Below, piece by piece: positions 1 to 8,636 of a stretch of 64,000 nucleotides of DNA. The notes beneath the pieces are model-generated. The model was not told the DNA's origin. It worked only from the letters and a program-made list of their open reading frames with translations, and did not search any database. This DNA comes from Maribacter aestuarii. Its GTDB lineage: Bacteria; Bacteroidota; Bacteroidia; Flavobacteriales; Flavobacteriaceae. Where the stretch lies: assembly GCF_027474845.2 (NCBI RefSeq), contig NZ_CP107031.2, positions 248,001-312,000 of the forward strand. Direction: 5' to 3'. Position 1 is the stretch's first letter. Every line of letters begins with the position of its first letter. Made by a program: the position numbers and the translations under genes.

Positions 1-1152
1 TTTGATACCATTGGAGATATCATCATGTTCCTTTTCAAGGTTTTTGGAAAGTTCATCGGCATTCTTTTAATCATCATCGGCGCTTCTACCCTGATTGGCC
101 TTTTTATAGGGCTGATGACCGTAGGTATCATGGATATGGTGCATGTTCCCGGGGTAGATTTTTATAACGTGGTAAACTCCAGCAACCTGCCCATTTGGTT
201 GGTTTCCTTACTTGCATTTTTTGCCGTAGGTATACCTTTCTTTTTCCTGTTATACCTGGGATTGAAGATTTTGGTGAACAACTTAAAATCCATTGGTAAC
301 ATTGCCAAGTTCAGTTTATTGGGCCTTTGGCTGTTATCGGTCATTCTATTAGTGGTCTTCGGTATCAGGGAAGCCGCTTCCCATGCCTATACCGGGAGCA
401 CGACTTCCGAAAGTCAAATTTATTTCACAAATCCAGTGGATACATTGAATATTAATATGTCCACCTATGATTATGATAGGGAGAACCAGATGCATATGGG
501 AAACATGATTATTACCTATAATGAGCAAGGTGAGAAAATCTTGGTTTCAGAAGATGTCCGGTTTAGGATTCAAAAATCAAAAGACAGCGTCTTTCGATTA
601 AAAATAAGAAAAGAAGCGAACGGACCTTCTTTTGTAAAAGCAAAGGCTACCGCCGAGGAAATTGATTATAACTATGTGGTAGAGGGCAATACCATTGTTT
701 TCAACGATTATCTATCCACAACGGGAAAAACCAAATTTAACGACCAAGAGGTCAAGGCCGATTTATTCATTCCCGTTGGAACGGTGCTACGGTACGATAG
801 TGGCCAGGCCAGAGGTTGGAAGATGCGCGCCGATACGGATAGGGATGTAAACGACCTTGACGATTATATTTGGCAAATGACGTCCCAAGGCGAACTTACT
901 TGCCTGGATTGCCCGGACGATATGGAGTATGAGGAAGATAGCGAGAACCGCATCCGTATCAATGGTAATGGTATAGACATCAATATCAACGAAAATGGAG
1001 AGCGGGGGAAAATCATTATCAACGAGGATGGCATCGATATCGATGTTAAAGATAATGGTGAATCGTTTAAAATGAAACTGGATGAAAATGGCGTTAAAAT
1101 CAAGGCCGAGGACGGGGATACCACCGTAAGGAAAACCATCTCTAGAGATTAA
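1..1152 (+). CDS. PspC-like envelope membrane protein, 5' end outside window
   Basis: The reading frame is open from base 1, so the gene starts upstream; the ATG at 25 is probably internal. Three hydrophobic segments (about residues 8-35, 55-83 and 95-115 counted from that ATG) are followed by a roughly 250-residue hydrophilic, probably extracytoplasmic, domain. This domain ends in repetitive Asp/Asn/Gly/Ile-rich stretches (INGNGIDININENG, KIIINEDGIDIDV) that look like short beta-strand repeats. The layout matches the C-terminal part of long flavobacterial PspC-domain proteins, which are thought to sense envelope stress; the PspC domain itself would lie upstream and cannot be seen. The next gene, a GIN-domain lipoprotein 108 bp downstream, is a common companion. 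Family placement is moderate; function is inferred. Confidence 0.65.
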   Translation, partial: FDTIGDIIMFLFKVFGKFIGILLIIIGASTLIGLFIGLMTVGIMDMVHVPGVDFYNVVNSSNLPIWLVSLLAFFAVGIPFFFLLYLGLKILVNNLKSIGNIAKFSLLGLWLLSVILLVVFGIREAASHAYTGSTTSESQIYFTNPVDTLNINMSTYDYDRENQMHMGNMIITYNEQGEKILVSEDVRFRIQKSKDSVFRLKIRKEANGPSFVKAKATAEEIDYNYVVEGNTIVFNDYLSTTGKTKFNDQEVKADLFIPVGTVLRYDSGQARGWKMRADTDRDVNDLDDYIWQMTSQGELTCLDCPDDMEYEEDSENRIRINGNGIDININENGERGKIIINEDGIDIDVKDNGESFKMKLDENGVKIKAEDGDTTVRKTISRD

Positions 1153-1260
1153 TCGTTGTTGAAGTTACAGTTCAGAAAGCAAGAACGACACTTCAGTAAG
1201 TATAAATAGAAAAATAATAATAAAACCAACAATTTTACATCAATCTAAAAAACAATAATC

Positions 1261-1992
1261 ATGACAACACTAGTTAAAATTACAATGGCAATGGCACTCG
1301 CCTTATTTTTAACCTCTTGTGGCTTTGACGTTAACTTTGGCGACTTTGGCACGGGACAAAAAGGAAACGGCGTAGTCGTTGAAGAAAATAGGGAAGTTAG
1401 CGATGAATTTACGGTCGTATCGGCATCGGAAGGACTGGATGTTTACGTTACCCAAGACGATGAATTCTCGATCTCCGTGGAAGCCGACGAAAATATCATA
1501 GACCTTATCGGTACGGATATCAAGAACGGAAAATTACGCATCCACGCTATAGAAAATATTGGCAGGGCAACAAAGAAAGTTTTTGTGTCTTTACCAAGGG
1601 TAACCTCTTTGGAGAGTTCTAGTGGAGCACATTTAATTGCGCAGAACGTCATTAAATCCAACGAATTGAGTGTTGAATCGAGCAGTGGATCTATCCTGAG
1701 CCTAGAAGTAGAGGCAAACGAATTGGATATTGACGCCAGTAGTGGAGCCAACATCGATATTTCCGGAAAGGCTGGCGAGGTATATGTGGATGGTAGTAGT
1801 GGAGCCAATATCAGGGCCAAGGATTTATTGGCCAGGGAATGTAGGGCAGATGGCAGTAGCGGGTCTAACATAAGCGTCAACGTATCCGAATCCCTCACAG
1901 CGGATGCCAGCAGTGGAGCAAATATCTCCTATTCCGGCGACGCCACCGTTAAAACCAACAAATCGGTTTCGGGTAGTGTACACAAATATTAA
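1261..1992 (+). CDS. GIN-domain (DUF2807) lipoprotein
   Basis: 243 residues with a lipoprotein signal: hydrophobic residues 7-17, then LTSC with the acceptor Cys at 20. After about residue 40 the chain repeats a short unit carrying the motif SSGA or SSGS (SSGAH, SSGSI, SSGAN, SSGAN, SSGSN, SSGAN) at spacings of about 15-25 residues. This is the signature of the putative autotransporter-adhesin head GIN domain, a right-handed beta-helix-like fold common in Bacteroidota. The acidic, Ser/Gly-rich composition fits a surface or periplasmic protein. It follows the PspC-like gene in the same direction and is closed by a strong terminator at 2011-2047. The biological role of the family is not established. 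Confidence 0.85.
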   Translation: MTTLVKITMAMALALFLTSCGFDVNFGDFGTGQKGNGVVVEENREVSDEFTVVSASEGLDVYVTQDDEFSISVEADENIIDLIGTDIKNGKLRIHAIENIGRATKKVFVSLPRVTSLESSSGAHLIAQNVIKSNELSVESSSGSILSLEVEANELDIDASSGANIDISGKAGEVYVDGSSGANIRAKDLLARECRADGSSGSNISVNVSESLTADASSGANISYSGDATVKTNKSVSGSVHKY

Positions 1993-2010
1993 GAACAATC
2001 AAACAACCAA

Positions 2011-2047
2011 AATCAAAACCCGCTGAAATTTCAGCGGGTTTTGATTT
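2011..2047 (+). terminator. Rho-independent terminator after the GIN gene
   Basis: AAAACCCGCTGAAATTTCAGCGGGTTTT forms a near-perfect hairpin: 7-bp stem CCCGCTG/CAGCGGG with an AAATTT centre, flanked by A-run and T-run. It lies 18 bp past the stop at 1992. The symmetric flanks would allow it to work on both strands. Confidence 0.9.
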
Positions 2048-2079
2048 TCTCATAAGGGGCTATTGGCTATATTAGTCTT

Positions 2080-3096
2080 ATGCAAATAAGTCTTAAAAAG
2101 TACGTACTCCCACTAAAGCATACCTTCAGTATCTCTAGGGAGTCCCATGATTTTCAGGATACTCTGATCGTAGGTCTTTTGTTAAATGGGCAAACAGGAT
2201 ACGGGGAGGCCACCTCCAATCCCTACTATCAAATTACGGTTGAAAGTATGATGGCAGAAATTGATGGAATCCGAAATGAAATTGAAAAATTTAATTTTAC
2301 CACTCCGGAAAAATTTCATGCCTTTTTGGTATCCAGACAACTGACCAATTTTGCTATTTGCGCGTTGGATTTGGCGGCACATGACCTTTACGGGAAACTT
2401 CTAGGTAAGTCTTTGTACGAGGTTTGGGGCACGAAGACCAACCACTACCCCACCACTAACTACACTATAGGCATTGCACCTATTGAAAAGATGGTAGCCA
2501 AAATGAAGGAGTTTCCTTGGCCTATTTATAAAATCAAACTAGGGACTGACGATGACGTAGCCATTGTAAAGGAGCTAAGAAAACATACCGATGCCGTATT
2601 TAGGGTAGACGCCAACTGCGCTTGGACTGCTAAGGAAACCATAATCAACGCACCGCTTTTAAAGGAATTGAACGTGGAGTTTTTAGAGCAGCCCTTAAAA
2701 GCCGACGATTGGCAGGGTATGGAAAGGGTTATGCACCATAGTGTGCTCCCGGTAATGGCCGACGAAAGCTGTATCGTGGAAACTGATGTGGAAAAATGTG
2801 GGCTTCACTTTAGCGGCATAAACATTAAGTTGACCAAATGCGGAGGACTTACCCCTGCCCTACGCATGATTAAAAAAGGGAAGGAACTGGGTCTGAAAAT
2901 TATGGTGGGCTGCATGACGGAATCCACCGTAGGTATTTCTGCCATTGCCCAACTTCTACCTCAATTGGATTATGTGGACATGGATGGAGCTTTACTTTTA
3001 AAGAAGGATATTGCACAAGGGGTGAGCATAGAAGCCGATGGCAGTGTTGTTTTTCCATCACTTGGAGGAAGTGGTGTAATCTTGAACCAATGGTAG
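2080..3096 (+). CDS. Dipeptide epimerase (enolase superfamily, L-Ala-D/L-Glu type)
   Basis: 338 residues, the usual length for muconate-lactonising/dipeptide-epimerase proteins of the enolase superfamily. The expected motifs are in order: KIK at 151-153 (first catalytic lysine), the metal ligands in DAN (D177), EQP (E203) and DES (D228), and the second lysine in NIKLTKCGG (K250). Members with this motif set epimerise L-Ala-L-Glu or related dipeptides, usually in murein-peptide recycling; exact specificity cannot be read here. No signal peptide, so cytoplasmic. The stop codon overlaps the next gene by 7 bp (3090-3096), so the two are translated together. An o-succinylbenzoate synthase is an alternative, but the context offers no menaquinone genes. 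Confidence 0.85.
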   Translation: MQISLKKYVLPLKHTFSISRESHDFQDTLIVGLLLNGQTGYGEATSNPYYQITVESMMAEIDGIRNEIEKFNFTTPEKFHAFLVSRQLTNFAICALDLAAHDLYGKLLGKSLYEVWGTKTNHYPTTNYTIGIAPIEKMVAKMKEFPWPIYKIKLGTDDDVAIVKELRKHTDAVFRVDANCAWTAKETIINAPLLKELNVEFLEQPLKADDWQGMERVMHHSVLPVMADESCIVETDVEKCGLHFSGINIKLTKCGGLTPALRMIKKGKELGLKIMVGCMTESTVGISAIAQLLPQLDYVDMDGALLLKKDIAQGVSIEADGSVVFPSLGGSGVILNQW

Positions 3097-4139
3097 TAAA
3101 CGTAGATTCCTTTCCAGGTCGGGAACTAATGATAGCAGGTATGCCGCATCTCTATTTTGGGGGAACGGCGTATTTAGGTTTGCAACAATACCCAGAATTC
3201 CAGGAGTTATTCATTGAAAACATCAAAAGATATGGCACTAATTACAGTGCCTCCAGAATATCCAACGTGCGCTTACCTGTTTTCGAGACTGTCGAGGCCC
3301 ACTTGGCTAAAACCGTACAAAGTGAGGCGTGTATGACCTTCTCGTCTGGCTACTTAGCTGGACAGTTCATATCCAAATTTCTACAGGACAAACATCACAA
3401 ATTCTTTTATACACCTAACACACACTCTGCGGTTCATCAAAAAAGACCAAAATCCTATGTTACGTATTCTAGCCTATTATTTGCGTTAGAGAGGCATTTA
3501 TCTGCCTCCAAGTTGGTGACACCGGTGATTTTTTTAGATGCCATTGATTTTTCAGGAGCAAATTACCCTGATTTTCAGGGCCTAAAAAACTTGCCCTTAA
3601 ACGAATGCATACTGGTTGTGGATGATTCTCATGGTATCGGCGTGGTTGGAAAAAATGGGCAGGGGGTATATGCCACCTTGAAAAAATTTAACCCGAAAAA
3701 GCTTTTCGTCTGTTGTTCCTTGGGTAAAGGTCTGGGCATACAAGCTGGAGCAATTTTTGGTGACAAAAGCGATATTAACTCCATGATGGCCACTCCATTT
3801 TTTGGGGGTGCCAGTCCTGCAAGTCCGGCGTGTATGAATACCTATCTCCAAGCACAAAACATTTATAAGGATAGAAGGAAGGTCTTGAACAAGAACATTC
3901 AAATGTTTTTAAAGGAAGTCCATCACTTGGAAAAGTTTAGATTCATGCCTAACCATTCCGTATTTTCTTTTCATAATCCGGAACTCGTCAAGTTTTTAAA
4001 AAAGCACCATATGATAATTACTGATTTTAATTATCCGAACGAGGCATCTAAAGCATTGAGCCGAATCGTCATTTCTGCAGCCCATCAATCTGAAGATATT
4101 AAAAAGCTAGTAGCTACGCTAAATACCTTCTATTCATAA
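3090..4139 (+). CDS. PLP-dependent alpha-oxoamine-synthase-like aminotransferase (BioF/KBL fold)
   Basis: 349 residues of fold-type I PLP enzyme. DDSHGIGVVG (about 178-187) holds the Asp and His that contact the cofactor ring, and SLGKGLG supplies the Schiff-base lysine K213. GTNYSASRISNVRLP near 49-63 matches the N-terminal substrate region of 8-amino-7-oxononanoate synthase and 2-amino-3-ketobutyrate CoA ligase. It is about 40 residues shorter than typical BioF, and no other biotin gene is near, so a true biotin role is doubtful. Its 7-bp overlap with the dipeptide epimerase suggests a shared pathway working on epimerised dipeptides or their amino acids; that is inference. Confidence 0.75.
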   Translation: MVVNVDSFPGRELMIAGMPHLYFGGTAYLGLQQYPEFQELFIENIKRYGTNYSASRISNVRLPVFETVEAHLAKTVQSEACMTFSSGYLAGQFISKFLQDKHHKFFYTPNTHSAVHQKRPKSYVTYSSLLFALERHLSASKLVTPVIFLDAIDFSGANYPDFQGLKNLPLNECILVVDDSHGIGVVGKNGQGVYATLKKFNPKKLFVCCSLGKGLGIQAGAIFGDKSDINSMMATPFFGGASPASPACMNTYLQAQNIYKDRRKVLNKNIQMFLKEVHHLEKFRFMPNHSVFSFHNPELVKFLKKHHMIITDFNYPNEASKALSRIVISAAHQSEDIKKLVATLNTFYS

Positions 4140-4254
4140 TTTCAATAATTTAACTTGTATTATGAATATACTGTAAATTATAAAAGCAATTTTTGTGGAT
4201 TTAATAGTATAATTCGTATCTTTTATGGTATTAATAACTTTAAAATACACAACC

Positions 4255-4701
4255 ATGAAAAAATTACTTGGATTGGTTTTTTTGATGTTGATAATGGTAT
4301 CCGCTACTAGTATCACTTCTTCAAAGCTACAAACGACCCCCTCACTGGAAGGAACTTGGGAACTGATTAACCGATACAATTACGATGAGTCAGGAGTATC
4401 GGATACACTTCAAAACGTAAATGGATATAGACAGGTTAAAATTTATAGCAAGGGAAAAGTTATGTGGACACGTTATTCCCCTGATGATCCTGCGGAATGG
4501 TTTGGATACGGCTCCTATACCAATACCGCAAATGAGTTGGAGGAACGTTTGGAATATGGTTCCGCGGCAATGATGGGTATTCAAGATACGGTCAAAGTAT
4601 TTAAGTTTGAACTTATATTGGATGATGATACTTACAGCCAAATATCCCTAGATGATGAAGGAAAACGCTATTTCGCAGAAAATTACCGCCGAATAGATTA
4701 A
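4255..4701 (+). CDS. Small secreted protein of lipocalin-like type, unknown function
   Basis: 149 residues from the ATG at 4255. An in-frame ATG at 4225 exists, but starting at 4255 gives a clean Sec signal (MKK, then a hydrophobic run LGLVFLMLIMVSAT). The mature part begins with an LEGTWELI-type motif followed by alternating beta-strand-like segments ending in FAENYRRID. An opening G-T-W motif is typical of small lipocalin-like proteins in Bacteroidota, whose roles are mostly unknown. It stands alone between the oxoamine-synthase gene and a terminator, with its own 115-bp AT-rich leader. Family assignment is tentative; export is fairly safe. Confidence 0.6.
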   Translation: MKKLLGLVFLMLIMVSATSITSSKLQTTPSLEGTWELINRYNYDESGVSDTLQNVNGYRQVKIYSKGKVMWTRYSPDDPAEWFGYGSYTNTANELEERLEYGSAAMMGIQDTVKVFKFELILDDDTYSQISLDDEGKRYFAENYRRID

Positions 4702-4720
4702 AAAACCTAATACTAGAACA

Positions 4721-4750
4721 AAAAAATGCGGCATAAATGCCGCATTTTTT
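4721..4750. terminator. Bidirectional terminator between convergent genes
   Basis: AAAAAATGCGGCATAAATGCCGCATTTTTT: an 8-bp stem ATGCGGCA/TGCCGCAT, loop TAAA, with A6 before and T6 after. It separates the + strand small secreted gene (stop 4701) from the - strand thioredoxin reductase (stop 4772) and can serve both. Confidence 0.93.
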
Positions 4751-4771
4751 ATTGAATCAAGGTCGTCGATA

Positions 4772-5758
4772 TTATGAAATATTGTACTGATCCGCTACCG
4801 CTTCTTCAACAGAACCTATGGATGCTAAATAACGCTCGGCATCCAAGGCTGCCATGCATCCAGTTCCTGCGGCAGTTACCGCTTGTCTGTACTCTTTGTC
4901 CTGCGCGTCTCCAGATGCAAAAACTCCAGGCAAGTTCGTTTTGGTAGATTTTCCCTTAGTAATCAAATATCCTGTTTCGTCCATATCTAGCTGCCCCTTA
5001 AAGATATCCGTATTGGGCTTATGGCCGATGGCAATGAACAATCCCGTAATGGAAATTTCCTCTTTCTCACCAGTCTGATTGTTCACCATTCGCAAGCCCT
5101 CTACAACCTGATCTCCAAGAACCTCGTCAACCTCTGTATTATATCTAATCTCAATATTCTTAAGACTGTTCACCCGATGCTGCATTGCTTTGGAGGCCCT
5201 CATATGGTCCTTTCGGACTAGCATCGTAACCTTATTACAGATATTGGCCAAATAAGAGGCCTCTTCCGCTGCGGTATCCCCAGCCCCAACTATAGCAACG
5301 TCCTGTCCCTTATAAAAGAATCCGTCACAGACAGCACAGGCAGAAACTCCACCCCCACGCAATCTTTGTTCGCTAGGTATATTCAGATACTTCGCGCTGG
5401 CACCCGTAGCAATAATAATGGTCTCTGCCTCTATTACTTTATCGTTATCCGCGGTGACCTTATGGATACCTCCAACTTCCTTACTGAATTCAACTGCGGT
5501 GATCATACCAATACGCACTTCGGTTCCAAAACGTTCCGCTTGCTGTTGAAGCTGTATCATCATGGTTGGCCCGTCAATTCCTTCAGGATATCCTGGAAAA
5601 TTGTCCACCTCTGTAGTAGTCGTTAGTTGTCCGCCAGGCTCCATTCCTGTATACATCAATGGTTTCAAATCGGCTCTCGCGGCATAAATAGCTGCTGTAT
5701 AACCTGCAGGTCCGGACCCAATTATCAATGTTTTAACTCGTTCTATCTTATCTGACAT
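4772..5758 (-). CDS. trxB: Thioredoxin-disulfide reductase
   Basis: 328 residues, standard length for low-molecular-weight bacterial thioredoxin reductase (NADPH + oxidised thioredoxin -> NADP+ + reduced thioredoxin). The FAD-binding GSGPAGYTAAIYAAR lies at about 14-28, the redox pair is C141-A-V-C144-D, the NADPH-binding GAGDTAAEEA follows at about 158, and ASGDAQD near 280 is the second FAD motif. No signal peptide; cytoplasmic. It is monocistronic, with a terminator downstream and a 117-bp gap upstream to the FGE gene stop. Nothing unusual in the sequence. Confidence 0.97.
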   Translation of the reverse strand: MSDKIERVKTLIIGSGPAGYTAAIYAARADLKPLMYTGMEPGGQLTTTTEVDNFPGYPEGIDGPTMMIQLQQQAERFGTEVRIGMITAVEFSKEVGGIHKVTADNDKVIEAETIIIATGASAKYLNIPSEQRLRGGGVSACAVCDGFFYKGQDVAIVGAGDTAAEEASYLANICNKVTMLVRKDHMRASKAMQHRVNSLKNIEIRYNTEVDEVLGDQVVEGLRMVNNQTGEKEEISITGLFIAIGHKPNTDIFKGQLDMDETGYLITKGKSTKTNLPGVFASGDAQDKEYRQAVTAAGTGCMAALDAERYLASIGSVEEAVADQYNIS

Positions 5759-5875
5759 ATGTTCTAAATTTCAATCAAAATTATATTACAAAAGTAGGTT
5801 TTTGCCTAAAAAACTTACAGTTAAGTTATTAAAAGTTTTCAATCTCGATATTCAAGAAAATACTGAAATTTCTGA

Positions 5876-7018
5876 CTATTCAGTTAACATATCTACGGTT
5901 GCCACCGTTCTGAACCCTAAATGTTCCAAAGAAGAATCCATACTGGAACCCATTCTTGCAGAAATCCGATAACTGGCACAATACGAAGCGCTACATAGAA
6001 AAGAACCTCCCTTCATCACCTTCTCTTTCGCATAGGGATTATTAGGAGTATATGGTCCGCTAGCGCCCATAGGATTTCGCAGGATAGCATCACCCGTCGA
6101 TATGTCTTTGTAATAATTATGATTGTACCAATCGCTAGTCCATTCCCAAACATTTCCGGCCATATCATAAAGGCCGTAGTTATTGGGGGGATAGGATTTC
6201 ACCGGAGCTCTCAATTCAAAACCATCCATCTTGGTGTTCACAACAGGAAACTCGCCCTCCCAGGTATTTGCCATTAGATTTAGTTTAGAGCTATCATCTC
6301 CCCAAAAATAAGTCGTGTCAATATTGCCTCCCCTAGCTGCACGCTCCCATTCCGCCTCCGTTGGTAAACGCCGGCCGGCCCAATCGCAATAGGCCAAGGC
6401 ATCTTTATAGGCCACTTGTACCACGGGGTAATTTTCTTTACCAATGATATTACTATCCGGTCCATTTGGATGTTTCCAGTTTGCCCCAATGGTCCATTTC
6501 CACCACTGAGAGAAATCGTAGAAGTTAGGAACCGAGCTTTTAGTTTTCTTAAAGGTTAAAGCTCCGGGTTTAAGAATGGAATCATGGGGTTTTTCCGTTC
6601 CTTCGGGGACCTGTTTTTTTAGTTCGTCCCAATCAATAGCTCTTTCCGCCACCGTGATATAATCAGTTTCGGCAACGAATTTGGCAAATTGCGCATTCGT
6701 CACTTCGGTAGCATCCATAAAGAAACCATCGACCGTTACACTAATGGCAGGTTTTTCGTGGTCCATGGCCATTTTATCCTGAGCTACAGCGCCTTGCATG
6801 AGCTCACCTCCGGGAATCCAAACCATATTTACAGGAGTTTGTACACCTTCCGGTTGGCTGACCAAAACAGGGGCAGCAGTCTGATTGTCGGTTACCTCAG
6901 TCGATGTTTCCGAGGTAGCCGATGGCCCTACTTTTTTTTCTTTGCGCTCTTTGCATCCCAGAAGTACTGATCCAATAAATAAAAGCAGTATGACGGTAGT
7001 GGCTTCTCTTTTTATCAT
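5876..7018 (-). CDS. Formylglycine-generating enzyme, exported lipoprotein (sulfatase activation)
   Basis: 380 residues. A lipoprotein signal ends in LLGC (C22); the SUMF1/FGE domain spans roughly 60-375, with landmarks MVWIPGGELMQG, GRRLPTEAEWERAARGG and NVWEWTSDW. The two cysteines of true FGE are present in GGSFLCSASYC (C342 and C347), the pattern used by the copper-dependent enzyme to turn a sulfatase active-site cysteine into C-alpha-formylglycine. Many SUMF1-domain proteins lack this pair, so real FGE activity is likely here. It lies directly downstream of a CAPAR-type sulfatase (30-bp gap), its obvious client, and could also mature the sulfatases at 48716 and 52152. Lipidation puts maturation in the periplasm. 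Confidence 0.88.
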   Translation of the reverse strand: MIKREATTVILLLFIGSVLLGCKERKEKKVGPSATSETSTEVTDNQTAAPVLVSQPEGVQTPVNMVWIPGGELMQGAVAQDKMAMDHEKPAISVTVDGFFMDATEVTNAQFAKFVAETDYITVAERAIDWDELKKQVPEGTEKPHDSILKPGALTFKKTKSSVPNFYDFSQWWKWTIGANWKHPNGPDSNIIGKENYPVVQVAYKDALAYCDWAGRRLPTEAEWERAARGGNIDTTYFWGDDSSKLNLMANTWEGEFPVVNTKMDGFELRAPVKSYPPNNYGLYDMAGNVWEWTSDWYNHNYYKDISTGDAILRNPMGASGPYTPNNPYAKEKVMKGGSFLCSASYCASYRISARMGSSMDSSLEHLGFRTVATVDMLTE

Positions 7019-7048
7019 AATAGTCTTTAATAAAAAGTCAAAGTTACC

Positions 7049-8626
7049 TTATTTTTCACTCAACAAACCTTGCTCCAGTAAAGGAATCTCAAAGCGTTCG
7101 ACCTCAGATTTTGTATGTTGGTTCTCAAAAATAACTGCAGCTTCTGCAAGAATATTAGGATGTTGGTCCGCAACATTCTCCTGTTCGGTAGGATCGATCG
7201 CTAGGTTATACAATTCCAGTGTGGGTTGCTCGTCATCTTTCAAATGCTGTCGCACTATCTTCCAATCTCCCTTGCGTATGGCAACCTGTCCTCCGTACTC
7301 TGGAAATTCCCAATATAAAAATTCGTGTTCCGGTTGATTTCCCTGGGACAATAAAGTCGATAAAAGGCTAATGCCATCCGTGTCTTTGGGAATACTCATA
7401 TCCGCGATATCATAAAATGTCGCTAACATATCGTAATGCGAAGAAATAAGGTCGCTTTCTGAGTTCGGATTGATTTTTTCCGGCCAAGTGAAAAATGTGG
7501 GTACGCGTATACCACCTTCGTAGACGAACCCTTTTCCTTTTCCATATTTTCCGACAAATGGCTGTGCACTATCAAAAAATTCCGGATCAGCACCTCCCGC
7601 ATAGCTGGGACCATTATCCGATGTAAAAACAATCAATGTATTTTCATAAATTCCTTCGTCCTTAAGTTGTTGTACCAGCTTACCTATATTTTCATCCAAA
7701 TAGGAAATCATGGCTGCATAGGCGGCATGCGGATTCTTGTGTGAAAAATAGCGATTGCTACCTCCTGAGAGGTATGGTTCTTCCGGTCCAAATTTATCTA
7801 CATAGTAATCTACCCACCGCTGAGGAGCCTGTAAGGCGACATGCGGTATTGGCGTTGCCCAATACAAAAAGAAAGGATTTTTCTTATTGTCCGCTACAAA
7901 ATCCGTTAGTTCTCGGAACATTAAATCCGGGGCATAATCCGCCAGCGTAAAATCCGAATAACTACTGTCGTCCATAGGATCTGCACCCTCCGGAAAAGGT
8001 GTGTTTGGCGCAATGGTATCGTTTGCCAAATGAACCCTATTTCTATTTTTATACAGATGTAGGGGATAATAGGTGTGCGCCTGTCTTTGGCAATTGTAAC
8101 CATAGAAAAAATCAAAACCCATTTCATTGGGAATTGATTTTGTATGTGGTGCCCCAAGACCCCATTTTCCTACAAGTCCAGTTTTATATCCTGCTTCTTG
8201 AAGACCCTGTGCCAGCGTTTTTGTGTTCTCTGGCATAGGATGTTGACCTTCTAGGGTAGAATCTTTAGCCATAGCCTTATAGTCCCATACATCTCCCCTA
8301 TCTCCCCATTCATGATTACCCCTAATAAATGCGTGTCCAGAATGTTTTCCCGTCAAAAACATATATCGTGCAGGAGCGCATACTGGAGCGCTTGTGTAGT
8401 GTTGGGTAAATACCATACCATTTTTTGCCAAGGCATCAATATTTGGTGTCTCAATTTTGTCTTGTCTAAAAACCCCTATTTCTCCATAACCTAAATCATC
8501 TGCTAGGATATATATAATATTCGGTTTCCTCTCAGACGTTCTCGATGGTTCTTTTTTAGCCTCCACACAGGAAAAAGCGACACCAACACAAAGGAGCAGT
8601 ACAACACTTTTTTTAAGCAAACTCAT
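7049..8626 (-). CDS. Sulfatase of family S1, lipoprotein (CAPAR active site)
   Basis: 525 residues. Lipobox AFSC puts the lipidated Cys at 20. NIIYILADDLGYGE (about 36-49) gives the calcium-binding Asp pair, and the signature C-A-P-A-R begins at C83, the cysteine to be converted to formylglycine. A second block GKWGLG and a TSDNGPS motif support an alkaline-phosphatase-fold S1 sulfatase that removes sulfate esters from sugars. Substrate cannot be assigned; the HPMPENTKTLAQGLQEAGY block is general for the family. It sits between a Gfo/Idh/MocA gene (10 bp upstream) and its FGE (30 bp downstream), so the three form one transcription unit. Confidence 0.93.
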   Translation of the reverse strand: MSLLKKSVVLLLCVGVAFSCVEAKKEPSRTSERKPNIIYILADDLGYGEIGVFRQDKIETPNIDALAKNGMVFTQHYTSAPVCAPARYMFLTGKHSGHAFIRGNHEWGDRGDVWDYKAMAKDSTLEGQHPMPENTKTLAQGLQEAGYKTGLVGKWGLGAPHTKSIPNEMGFDFFYGYNCQRQAHTYYPLHLYKNRNRVHLANDTIAPNTPFPEGADPMDDSSYSDFTLADYAPDLMFRELTDFVADNKKNPFFLYWATPIPHVALQAPQRWVDYYVDKFGPEEPYLSGGSNRYFSHKNPHAAYAAMISYLDENIGKLVQQLKDEGIYENTLIVFTSDNGPSYAGGADPEFFDSAQPFVGKYGKGKGFVYEGGIRVPTFFTWPEKINPNSESDLISSHYDMLATFYDIADMSIPKDTDGISLLSTLLSQGNQPEHEFLYWEFPEYGGQVAIRKGDWKIVRQHLKDDEQPTLELYNLAIDPTEQENVADQHPNILAEAAVIFENQHTKSEVERFEIPLLEQGLLSEK

Positions 8627-8636
8627 AAATTTATGA

